A DNA stretch of 64,000 nt. It comes from a virus. Numbering within the stretch: the stretch's first letter is position 1; the number at the start of each line of letters is the position of its first letter. The notes under the pieces were generated by a model, which did no database searches, had not been told where the DNA came from, and saw only the letters and a program-made list of their open reading frames with translations. Of the stretch, positions 1 through 7,213 are shown piece by piece. Location: positions 1 through 64,000 of IMG/VR virus record IMGVR_UViG_3300044953_000352. One strand, written 5' to 3'. A program made the position numbers and the translations under genes.

Positions 1-780
1 ACCAGCAGATGAATAATCTTTTCTTTTTTGTATCATCCATCCTTGATTTTCACGATTTTGCATAAAATGAGGTAAATTTTTAGTATAAACTTCAATTACT
101 TTTTTTTGACCATTTACTTTAAAATCGGGATTAAATCTTTTTCCATCTGGTGTGTTTATCCAAAACTTATAATCTCCTACGTATCTTAAATCTAGATTTT
201 TATTTAAAAATTTATTAATAAACTTTTTTTCTAATAAAGTTGGTCTTTTCCACTGAGTTTTTTTCATTCCCTCTTGCCAGTTTTTAACATACTCTGGGGT
301 TTTCCACATCTTTTTACAAGAAATACTTGTTTTAAGATTAGAAATTTCAGGGTTTTTTCTTTTGTATCCTTTTTGATTCTGAGGCAATTCTTTTTGTTTC
401 ATCAAACCAAGATTATTTCTTTTTGAAATTTGTTTTGAATTAATATATTTTAACCATTGTTGTTTTCCAACATTATTAATTGAACGAAGTTCTCGTTCCG
501 TCATTTCCAATACTTCCATTCCAATTTCAAAATTTTCTGTTACTAATGGTCTATTATCTGCTCCCCACCAAACGTGATCTTTAGTGCAAATTATTTTTTT
601 CCTTAATCCAAAATCTAATACACACAAATCATTGGAGGACACTTCTTTTTTAATAATATTTTTAATAGTGTTTTTAACTACAGAGCTTCCATTCCATGTC
701 CAAATTTCATCACCTATTTTTAGATTTTTAATGGATGTATATCCGATTGGAGTAGCAATTGGACTATTACCACCTAAACA
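1..780 (-). mobile_element. Intein with Vsr-like PD-(D/E)XK endonuclease domain, inserted in iscU (partial)
   Basis: The intein starts at the Cys codon 778-780 with CLGGNSPIATP followed by the usual 'KIGDEIWTWNG' N-splicing region. A block-B-like TKDH lies about 60 codons in. Further on (about 60-230) is a segment of the form LEKKF...RFNPDF...KKVIEVY. That resembles the Vsr/EDxHD-type PD-(D/E)XK fold used by some homing endonucleases, rather than LAGLIDADG. The C-terminal splice junction is beyond base 1, so splicing competence cannot be judged. Confidence 0.8.
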
Positions 781-975
781 TCCAAAAGTTTTAAACCTAG
801 CATCAGTTACAGTACCAGTAACATCGTCAATTTTGAGACTGATTTTCATGATATCACCACAAACAGCTGCTCCTACTTCACCAACGGCATCTGCATCTTT
901 AATATCACCCATGTTACGTGGATTTAAAAAATGATCCATAACTGTTTCGTTGTATAATGTATAAGAATCGCTCAT
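1..975 (-). CDS. iscU: IscU/NifU-type Fe-S cluster scaffold, interrupted by an intein (partial, runs off window)
   Basis: IscU builds Fe-S clusters on three Cys and one Asp and passes them to client proteins in the cytoplasm. The first 65 codons read as the N-terminal half of IscU: the DHFLNPRNMG stretch at residues 14-23, the ligand pair Cys39/Asp41 in VCGD, and FKTFGC ending at residue 66. Bacterial IscU continues from that Cys with GSAIASSS, but here an intein begins at Cys66, the position of the second cluster ligand. The frame stays open to base 1, so the rest of the intein and the C-terminal IscU half lie outside the window. The ATG at 975 lies 4 bases after the gmd stop, so the two are probably co-transcribed. 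IscU assignment is strong; function depends on splicing. Confidence 0.87.
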   Translation of the reverse strand, partial: MSDSYTLYNETVMDHFLNPRNMGDIKDADAVGEVGAAVCGDIMKISLKIDDVTGTVTDARFKTFGCLGGNSPIATPIGYTSIKNLKIGDEIWTWNGSSVVKNTIKNIIKKEVSSNDLCVLDFGLRKKIICTKDHVWWGADNRPLVTENFEIGMEVLEMTERELRSINNVGKQQWLKYINSKQISKRNNLGLMKQKELPQNQKGYKRKNPEISNLKTSISCKKMWKTPEYVKNWQEGMKKTQWKRPTLLEKKFINKFLNKNLDLRYVGDYKFWINTPDGKRFNPDFKVNGQKKVIEVYTKNLPHFMQNRENQGWMIQKRKDYSSAG

Positions 976-979
976 AAAT

Positions 980-2116
980 TTATTGTATTGTTTGTTTTAG
1001 ATCATTATCAACCATTTTTTTCACAAGTTGATCAAATGAAGTTTTTGGATTCCAATTTAATTCTTTTCTCGCTAAGTTACTATTTCCTAGTAGTAAATCT
1101 ACTTCTGCTGGTCTAAAGAACTTCGGATTAATTTTAACTAAAACGCTTGAGTTTGGATTGTATTTTTCGTATGTTTCAACTGAAATACTAAACTCTTCAT
1201 TTACTCCGTTACCGTGCCAAGTACCTTCAATTCCTGCATATTTAAATGCTAATGATACGAATTCTCTGATAGTATGTGTTTCATTGCTACTTAATACGTA
1301 TTCGTTTGGTTTTTCTTGATTTAACATTTTCCAAATACCTTCAACAAAATCTTCAGCATCACTCCAATCTCGTTTTGATTCTACATTTCCTAATTCGATA
1401 GGATCAAAAGATTTACCTTCAATTATAGCTTTCTTAATTCTAGCTACACCTTTTGTAATTTTACGAGTTACAAATTCCCCTCCTCTACGAGTGCCTTCGT
1501 GATTGAATAGTAAACCTTGTATAGCATATAGATTATAACTTTCTCTATAAACTTTTACAATTTGTCTAGCTGCCGATTTACTAGCACCATATGGACTACG
1601 AGGTTTTGCAGGATGTTTTTCGTCTTGAGGAACGTATTCTACATTACCATATTCTTCACTACTTCCGGCATTATAAAATCTACAGATTGGTTTATGTTGA
1701 CGAATTGCTTCTAAAATATGAATAACTCCAGTTGTATTACATTCCCAAGTATGTGCCGGAAAGTCCCAACTGCTGGCTACAAATGTTTGTGCGGCTAAAT
1801 TGATAAAATAATCTGGCTTTAAGTCTTTTACAATACTGTTTATAGCATGTGCATCTGTTAAATCGAAATTTACAAGAGCAAATCTATTTAAACTGCAATC
1901 AACATCTTTTAAATTGTCATGGTTTGCTACACTAAGTCTACGAACTCCTCCAAAAATCATGTAATCTGTATTCTTCAATAAATAATCAACCAAATGACTA
2001 CCATCTTGTCCAGTAACTCCGGTGATAAAGACCACTTTTTTATTTTTGGGAATGAGTGAAACCGAATCTAAAATTTTAAATATATTCATATTTTTTATAA
2101 TAATTGTTGATGTCAT
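980..2116 (-). CDS. gmd: GDP-mannose 4,6-dehydratase
   Basis: Converts GDP-D-mannose to GDP-4-keto-6-deoxy-D-mannose, the entry to GDP-fucose, rhamnose, perosamine or colitose. It is a short-chain dehydrogenase/reductase with the Rossmann motif TGVTGQDGSHL near residue 33, the family phrase NLAAQTFVASSW, catalytic SSEEYG, and YGASK (Tyr-x-x-x-Lys). FNHEGTRRGGEFVTRK is diagnostic of Gmd. The 378 residues fit the family, with an extra N-terminal stretch of about 28; an alternative ATG lies at 2089. There is no clear Shine-Dalgarno at either start. It may supply a fucose-type donor to the many glycosyltransferases and to the ColD-like enzyme at 53378. Confidence 0.93.
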   Translation of the reverse strand: MTSTIIIKNMNIFKILDSVSLIPKNKKVVFITGVTGQDGSHLVDYLLKNTDYMIFGGVRRLSVANHDNLKDVDCSLNRFALVNFDLTDAHAINSIVKDLKPDYFINLAAQTFVASSWDFPAHTWECNTTGVIHILEAIRQHKPICRFYNAGSSEEYGNVEYVPQDEKHPAKPRSPYGASKSAARQIVKVYRESYNLYAIQGLLFNHEGTRRGGEFVTRKITKGVARIKKAIIEGKSFDPIELGNVESKRDWSDAEDFVEGIWKMLNQEKPNEYVLSSNETHTIREFVSLAFKYAGIEGTWHGNGVNEEFSISVETYEKYNPNSSVLVKINPKFFRPAEVDLLLGNSNLARKELNWNPKTSFDQLVKKMVDNDLKQTIQ

Positions 2117-2159
2117 ATAAAAACTTTTAAAGTGTTCAGATTATATATGTATATATACT

Positions 2160-2543
2160 ATGAATCAAGATATTTTAATTCAAAATCTAGAAAATAAAGA
2201 TTATTTTAATTCTGTTATACAAGATTTTCCGGGACTATACTCAGATTGTTTGATGGTAAAACAAAAAAAGTCAAAAAAGCTAACACAAACTTCTGTTGAA
2301 AAAATTATAAATTTTTATAAAACAAATCAAAAATTTAAAAAATTTATAGATAATTTAAATTTAACGATATCAAAAGAATCTATAAAAGAAGAGGTAAACG
2401 ACGTAGCAGGATTAATAATAGTAATTGACAAGCAAGAAAACAGTTATAAACAACTTATGGAAACTGCAAAAAAAGAAAAGTGGGTATATAAAGGATTACA
2501 CATTATAACTGAATTTGATAAACTTCGATTATATTTTTATTAA
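2160..2543 (+). CDS. Hypothetical protein, 127 aa
   Basis: I do not recognise this gene. The product is Lys/Asn/Ile-rich, has no signal peptide or membrane segment, and looks soluble and alpha/beta (VAGLIIVIDKQ strand region at about residues 80-90). It is the only plus-strand gene in the left arm. It is divergent from gmd with a 43-base spacer of alternating TATA-like sequence (2117-2159), and convergent with the gene at 2549, with 5 bases between the stops. No Shine-Dalgarno is visible. Confidence 0.6.
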   Translation: MNQDILIQNLENKDYFNSVIQDFPGLYSDCLMVKQKKSKKLTQTSVEKIINFYKTNQKFKKFIDNLNLTISKESIKEEVNDVAGLIIVIDKQENSYKQLMETAKKEKWVYKGLHIITEFDKLRLYFY

Positions 2544-2548
2544 TATTC

Positions 2549-3010
2549 TTAATCTTCATCTTCTCCAGCATCGTCATTTTCGTTTGTATTATTTCCATAT
2601 TTTTTATGAAAATTTCTAAAATCTTCATCACTTAACCCTAAAGAAGATAGTATCGATAAAATAACATAACATATTTCATCTTTAGTATAATTTGAATCAA
2701 TTAATTTTTTTGCTATTGTACTAGAAACGTGATTTAATTTTAATAATTTGGTGTCATCTGTTATAAATGTATTTACTTTATCTTTATTATTATAATTTAT
2801 AATTAATCCGGGAATGTCTTCTTGTTTCAATGACTGTCTAGTAAATTTTGATATTTCATCATTTAGCATCTTGTTAAACTGTTTAGGATTTTTACATTTC
2901 TTCTTTAAACGATCATTTAATTTTTTGATATATATTTTAGAAACTTTTTTGGCAACGCTAAAAGAAACTAAAACTCCATGTTTCGATATAAGATGTTCAA
3001 CAGTGTTCAT
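2549..3010 (-). CDS. Hypothetical protein, 153 aa, acidic tail
   Basis: No family recognised. It is a basic helical N-terminal part rich in Lys (residues 20-50), a middle with an IPGLIINYNN strand, and a short acidic Asp/Glu/Asn tail. Acidic tails of this kind are common in small phage nucleic-acid-associated proteins, but nothing more can be said. The IPGLII/VAGLII similarity to the neighbour at 2160 is slight and may be chance. It lies 17 bases after the HNH gene, same strand, probably the last gene of that transcription unit. Confidence 0.6.
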   Translation of the reverse strand: MNTVEHLISKHGVLVSFSVAKKVSKIYIKKLNDRLKKKCKNPKQFNKMLNDEISKFTRQSLKQEDIPGLIINYNNKDKVNTFITDDTKLLKLNHVSSTIAKKLIDSNYTKDEICYVILSILSSLGLSDEDFRNFHKKYGNNTNENDDAGEDED

Positions 3011-3027
3011 TATTCAATAAATATCAT

Positions 3028-3816
3028 TTAAAATCTTGATTTCAACGGACATTTTGCTCCTTGTAAAATATCTGGATCCATGTTAAAATGAATAGTTCCT
3101 TTTTTAAGATAGCCTCTTCCACAATTAAATGTACAGTTATAACAATATATTTTTATATTTTCTAACCTATGATTATGTTTATCTCCATCTTCAAAATTAA
3201 GTAATAAAGGAATTTTGCCATCAGTAATTCTTCTTTCATGATATCCACATTGTTCACATTCTGCTTTTTTAATACCAGATCTAATTAACTTATCTTTTAA
3301 TCTGTGTATTGGAAAATTAGGATGTTTGCCTTCTAATATATCTGTAATAGGATATTTTCCTTTATAAGGATTAAATGGGCATATATTTGGTCTTTTTGCA
3401 GTGCGGTCATACTTCTTAAAAATATTATAAAGTTTACAATATTTTTTGTATGTTGGATAACTAACCCCCAATCTTTTTGCTGCTTGTCTTGCACTTGCAG
3501 TAACTTTTTGTACTTCTAAAATTTCGGATTCTAATAAAGGTTTCGCTGATAGTCCAACAAGTCCTCGTTTTTTAAAAATAATATCATCTGCTTTTTTCTG
3601 TAAAAAAGGAATAGTAATATCTTGTTGTTTAAGTGCTTCAACTTCTGCCACTATTTCTTTATTTACTTCATCTGCAATTTCAGAGCCAATTACAGTTAAA
3701 TCTTTTATATCTTTTACTTCACGTTTTAATAAATCTAATTCTTTAGATTTTGCTTCTAATTCTTTTAGTCTCAACAGAATTGCATCTATATCATGATTAT
3801 TTGGAGTATCGCTCAT
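3028..3816 (-). CDS. HNH-type zinc-binding protein with helix-turn-helix (putative endonuclease)
   Basis: Residues 1-45 are a charged, probably coiled-coil segment. About residues 108-130 form a helix-turn-helix (ARQAAKRLGVSYPTYKKY). The C-terminal part is an HNH-like treble-clef: CEQCGYHERR, then LLLNFEDGDKHNHRLENI, then YCYNC, which gives two CxxC zinc pairs and the N...H...N core. This is the layout of phage HNH endonucleases with their own DNA-reading HTH. It may be a homing endonuclease or a conserved phage DNA-processing protein; the sequence does not decide. It overlaps the next upstream gene by 4 bases. Confidence 0.7.
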   Translation of the reverse strand: MSDTPNNHDIDAILLRLKELEAKSKELDLLKREVKDIKDLTVIGSEIADEVNKEIVAEVEALKQQDITIPFLQKKADDIIFKKRGLVGLSAKPLLESEILEVQKVTASARQAAKRLGVSYPTYKKYCKLYNIFKKYDRTAKRPNICPFNPYKGKYPITDILEGKHPNFPIHRLKDKLIRSGIKKAECEQCGYHERRITDGKIPLLLNFEDGDKHNHRLENIKIYCYNCTFNCGRGYLKKGTIHFNMDPDILQGAKCPLKSRF

Positions 3817-4139
3817 ACATTTTTCAAAGGCTCAGTTGCCCAGTCTATGTTATTATTTTTAATAAAATGCTCTCTTACTATTTCTGCATATTTATGCATT
3901 CCTGCGTTTATTAAAATTTTATATGCATTGAACGTATGCATATTTTTATACAAATCTTTAGGCAAAGAACTATTATATAAACAACAGTTTATTACAGATG
4001 CCACTCGCAATTGTTTTTCTTTCACCAAGCTTTCAATAGCTTGTGTGCATGCTTCTGTGTATATATCTTCAAAGATTTTATTATCAATCTTTACTATTTT
4101 TGTCCAATTTCCACTACTAACTATTACTGTTTTTATCAT
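3813..4139 (-). CDS. Hypothetical protein, 108 aa
   Basis: No family recognised. It is a soluble, helix-rich protein with two Cys (VINCCLY). I chose the ATG at 4139 (MIKTVIVSSGNW) because that gives a normal strand-first N-terminus; an upstream start at 4157 adds six residues. The gene overlaps the 3' end of the helicase gene (stop at 4117) by about 20 bases and the HNH gene by 4, so the three are probably translationally coupled. Confidence 0.6.
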   Translation of the reverse strand: MIKTVIVSSGNWTKIVKIDNKIFEDIYTEACTQAIESLVKEKQLRVASVINCCLYNSSLPKDLYKNMHTFNAYKILINAGMHKYAEIVREHFIKNNNIDWATEPLKNV

Positions 4140-6747
4140 AATTAAGATCTCCGTCATTCAATAAGTCTAAGTTTGTCAATTTTTTATTTACATTTTCACA
4201 AACTTTTTCTTCGACTGTATTTGCTACAAATACTATTTTTTGTATACTTTTTGTTTTTGAACTATCTCTCCAAACACGTCCTGTTGATTGTCTCATATTT
4301 ACAGGAGAATATGAAGGTGAAATTATAGCTAATCTTGGATGTTTTCCGTTTATATCATGCAAAGAAATTCCAGCACCACCAGCCGCTATATTAATTAATA
4401 TAACTCTTTCTTTATCATCTTGGAAATCATCAATACTCTGCCGTCTTGTTTTTTTATATTTTGCTTCTCCATTAACAATACATTGTGTATTTAATCTTTC
4501 AGAAAGTGCATGTAATGTTTCGGTGAAGTTAACAAATACTGCTACACTCATACCATTTTCAATTCCTTCTTCTATCATTTCAACAAACAAAGGAACTTTT
4601 ATTAATTCGATTTCTTGTCTGGCACGAAGAATTGCAGTTAATTCAGAGGTTTTTTCTTTTTTAATTTTTTTTCTTAACTTTTCCAATTCTTTATTCATTT
4701 CACTGTAAACCGAATTTATCTTTTTTTGAACTTTTTCTTCCATATCATAGCATTCTGCTATAATTTGACTTTCTGGAAAGTTTGGAATTGTATCTCTACT
4801 TAATCTAACACCTCTATCTATAAAAATATCTTTATGCAATTTTTTTAAAATATCATTATTTCCTTTAAATTCTAATCCAAATCTACCTTTTACAACACCG
4901 TGTTCATATAACCATTTATAGTATTGTTTATTATTACTAAATAATCCAAGACACATACCGACTGTTCTTAGTTCAAGTGGATTAGTAGCATTTGTAGCAC
5001 TACAAAATATCATTCTATAACCTTGTTTTAATGCAGCTAAACAAGTTTCACTGTTTTTTGTAGTTGCTCCTTTTAATTTTTGACTTTCATCCCATATAAT
5101 AACTGTATTTTTAGGCAATTTCCATACAAATTCTTTTCTTCTCGTATCTCTTCGTTTTACGTATGAAGCATATGGATTATCAGTCCTACCTACTCTCAAC
5201 GATTCATAATTTATAATACCTATTAATTTATCTTGTATTTTAAAATGGTTACATATTACTCTTCTCCATGATTCCATGACTGCAATAGGACAAACAATAA
5301 ACATTTTGGCATTTAATTCTCTTATTGTACCACATGCATTATATGTTTTACCTGTATTATGAGTAACAGTAAAATCTCCAAGTAAAAATCTACCATCACC
5401 ATTCAAACAAAATCCATAAAAATCATCGACTTGTAAAATTTCAGTCGAAAATCCAGTTACCAACACATTTTTCTTTTGTTTTCTCGTAGATGATTTTTTT
5501 CTGTCAAGTCGTGTCGGAATTATAGAACAATCTCCGCTAATAGATACTTTATAATATTCACCTGTCACTCCGTTATTAAAACATGTTTTTTTAACTTTTT
5601 TTATATACGCTGCGAGTCCTAATGATTTTGAAATAAATTCTACATCTTGAGCTAAATTATATGATTTTACTGTAAAATCATATCCCCCATTTCTATAAAA
5701 TCCGTCAGAATCCAAAAGCCCTGCTAATATTTCTAATCTTTGATTTTTATCACATATTTTATATTCATGAGGAATGTATCTATTTTCAGATTTTATATGC
5801 AATAGATTTACTTTTCGTAAATATTTATATAAATTAGGAGCATTTGTTATTCTTTTCGTAATCTTTTCTGAAGTGTACCCTAATTTCCAATCATTTTTAA
5901 TAACTTCTTCGTTAACTGCATTCCAACAAATATTATCAGTTGATGTAAAAGTCACACAATTAGATGAAAGTCCACCATCTCCAAGTATAAGACCAATGAA
6001 ATAAGGGGAAAACGGTTGAATAGATGTCTTCCAACAATTTACACCCATACGGAATAATTTCATATGCTTTTTGACAGATGAAGATAATTTCAAATAATCA
6101 GACACCTTTATATCATATATTTGATTTGATTTAAATCCACCGATTGATTTTTTTGTTTTATGTAAATTAGTAATTTTTACAGTTAAAACGTGGTTTATAT
6201 TAACAACAAATGGATATCCTTTTATTGGAGATATTTTAACCATTGTTTCTTTTCCAGAACATAATGATAATACTTTTTGTGGTCCATTCCATCCCATTAT
6301 ATAATCACCAATTTTTATGTTTTCTACCAATTTTACAGTTCCATCATACATTAATATCGGTTGTCCTTTAGCATGACATCCGACATCACTTCCATCAATA
6401 GCACATCCCCATGTATCTATTGCAGCAACTAATTTACCAACAGCCGAAACTTGCCAAGGTCGCAAGCCTTCTGTGTGTTTAACTTCTTTTGGTACTAATT
6501 CTTTAACTTTTTCAATTTTATTTTCTACTTGAGGTGCATCAAATAATTCTTTTTTTGGCTGTTTTTCAATTACGTACCATTTATTCTCTTTCTTGATAAC
6601 TCCATAACCATCAATTTTTAGTTTGAAACTATTTTTCTTCCAATAGTCAAAAAATTGAGAGCAAATTTCAAATGGAATTAACCATTCTCTTTGCCATCCG
6701 TCTGCCACTTTATATGGAGTGCCCCAATCAAGATTTAAAACGCCCAT
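4117..6747 (-). CDS. SF2 DNA helicase (UvsW/SNF2-like) carrying a LAGLIDADG intein
   Basis: An ATP-dependent DNA translocase or helicase, probably for recombination or fork processing as with T4 UvsW. The extein helicase has the Q-like GLRPWQVSAVG (residues 94-104) and a Walker A that reads GSDVG-TGKT once residues 124-464 are removed. Motif II is WDESQ (552-556), motif III is SAT (583-585), and motif VI is QSTGRVWR near residue 820. The mature protein would be about 535 residues, normal for phage helicases. The N-terminal 90 residues are an unassigned accessory domain. The ATG at 6747 directly follows the small gene at 6755. SF2 assignment is firm; UvsW versus SNF2-type subfamily is not. Confidence 0.85.
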   Translation of the reverse strand: MGVLNLDWGTPYKVADGWQREWLIPFEICSQFFDYWKKNSFKLKIDGYGVIKKENKWYVIEKQPKKELFDAPQVENKIEKVKELVPKEVKHTEGLRPWQVSAVGKLVAAIDTWGCAIDGSDVGCHAKGQPILMYDGTVKLVENIKIGDYIMGWNGPQKVLSLCSGKETMVKISPIKGYPFVVNINHVLTVKITNLHKTKKSIGGFKSNQIYDIKVSDYLKLSSSVKKHMKLFRMGVNCWKTSIQPFSPYFIGLILGDGGLSSNCVTFTSTDNICWNAVNEEVIKNDWKLGYTSEKITKRITNAPNLYKYLRKVNLLHIKSENRYIPHEYKICDKNQRLEILAGLLDSDGFYRNGGYDFTVKSYNLAQDVEFISKSLGLAAYIKKVKKTCFNNGVTGEYYKVSISGDCSIIPTRLDRKKSSTRKQKKNVLVTGFSTEILQVDDFYGFCLNGDGRFLLGDFTVTHNTGKTYNACGTIRELNAKMFIVCPIAVMESWRRVICNHFKIQDKLIGIINYESLRVGRTDNPYASYVKRRDTRRKEFVWKLPKNTVIIWDESQKLKGATTKNSETCLAALKQGYRMIFCSATNATNPLELRTVGMCLGLFSNNKQYYKWLYEHGVVKGRFGLEFKGNNDILKKLHKDIFIDRGVRLSRDTIPNFPESQIIAECYDMEEKVQKKINSVYSEMNKELEKLRKKIKKEKTSELTAILRARQEIELIKVPLFVEMIEEGIENGMSVAVFVNFTETLHALSERLNTQCIVNGEAKYKKTRRQSIDDFQDDKERVILINIAAGGAGISLHDINGKHPRLAIISPSYSPVNMRQSTGRVWRDSSKTKSIQKIVFVANTVEEKVCENVNKKLTNLDLLNDGDLNYDKNSNS
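5356..6378 (-). mobile_element. LAGLIDADG intein inserted in the helicase Walker A motif
   Basis: 341-residue intein (residues 124-464 of the precursor). It starts with Cys (CHAKGQPILMYDG) and has a His in the block-B position (NINH, where TxxH is usual). It carries two dodecapeptides, FIGLILGDGGL and ILAGLLDSDGF, and ends with 'GDFTVTHN' before Thr+1. All splicing residues (Cys1, His-Asn end, Thr+1) are present and both acidic endonuclease residues remain, so it appears active for splicing and homing. Insertion within the P-loop of an ATPase is a classic intein site. Confidence 0.9.
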
Positions 6748-6754
6748 ATGTCAA

Positions 6755-7054
6755 TTAATCACCCATTTCGGTTCTATATTTTGAATATATTGCAACTTCA
6801 TGAATATTGCATCGAACAAGACGATCTGGTTTAACGACACCAATATCAAAATATTGACTCATTGATTCTGTAAATGTTTTGCCATTACGATCATCTGATC
6901 CATGTCCTAAATCTTCTAGATTTTGCATGTATTGAGTTCTGTTTTGCCTAAATTTACGTTGAACACTACCTTCCAAATGTTTTACAACTTCGTTAATAGT
7001 GTTAAAATAAATAGGATTATTTCCAATTGTAGTATCTTTGATATAAAATTTCAT
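6755..7054 (-). CDS. Hypothetical protein, 99 aa
   Basis: No family recognised. It is basic in the middle, with a beta-type N-terminus (MKFYIKDTTIG). I chose the start at 7054 because MKFYIKDT is a typical small-protein start; an open frame continues up to 7090, allowing two further ATGs. It lies 7 bases upstream of the helicase gene and is the first gene of that minus-strand unit, divergent from the structural operon. Confidence 0.55.
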   Translation of the reverse strand: MKFYIKDTTIGNNPIYFNTINEVVKHLEGSVQRKFRQNRTQYMQNLEDLGHGSDDRNGKTFTESMSQYFDIGVVKPDRLVRCNIHEVAIYSKYRTEMGD

Positions 7055-7162
7055 AACAATTGTATACATATGAATTACTTCTGTATACAATTAATATTTT
7101 AGCATATAATAAATATAATACAATTTATTATATTTTTCTTATAAATCTTTATTGTCTATCTA

Positions 7163-7170
7163 TATAAATA
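7163..7170 (+). promoter_or_regulatory. Possible T4-type late promoter TATAAATA
   Basis: An exact match to the T4 late -10 octamer lies 44 bases upstream of the first structural gene, giving a leader of about 35 bases. The intergenic region (7055-7213) also holds an AT-only inverted repeat at 7111-7120/7126-7135. In such AT-rich DNA the octamer also occurs by chance, so position is the main support. Confidence 0.35.
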
Positions 7171-7213
7171 TTAACGCAATTCGTGATAATTTCTAATATT
7201 TATTTATAGAACT

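Noticed and set aside
7111-7135. AT inverted repeat as an origin or operator
   Set aside because: It is AT-only, short, and such repeats arise readily at this base composition; nothing else supports a function.
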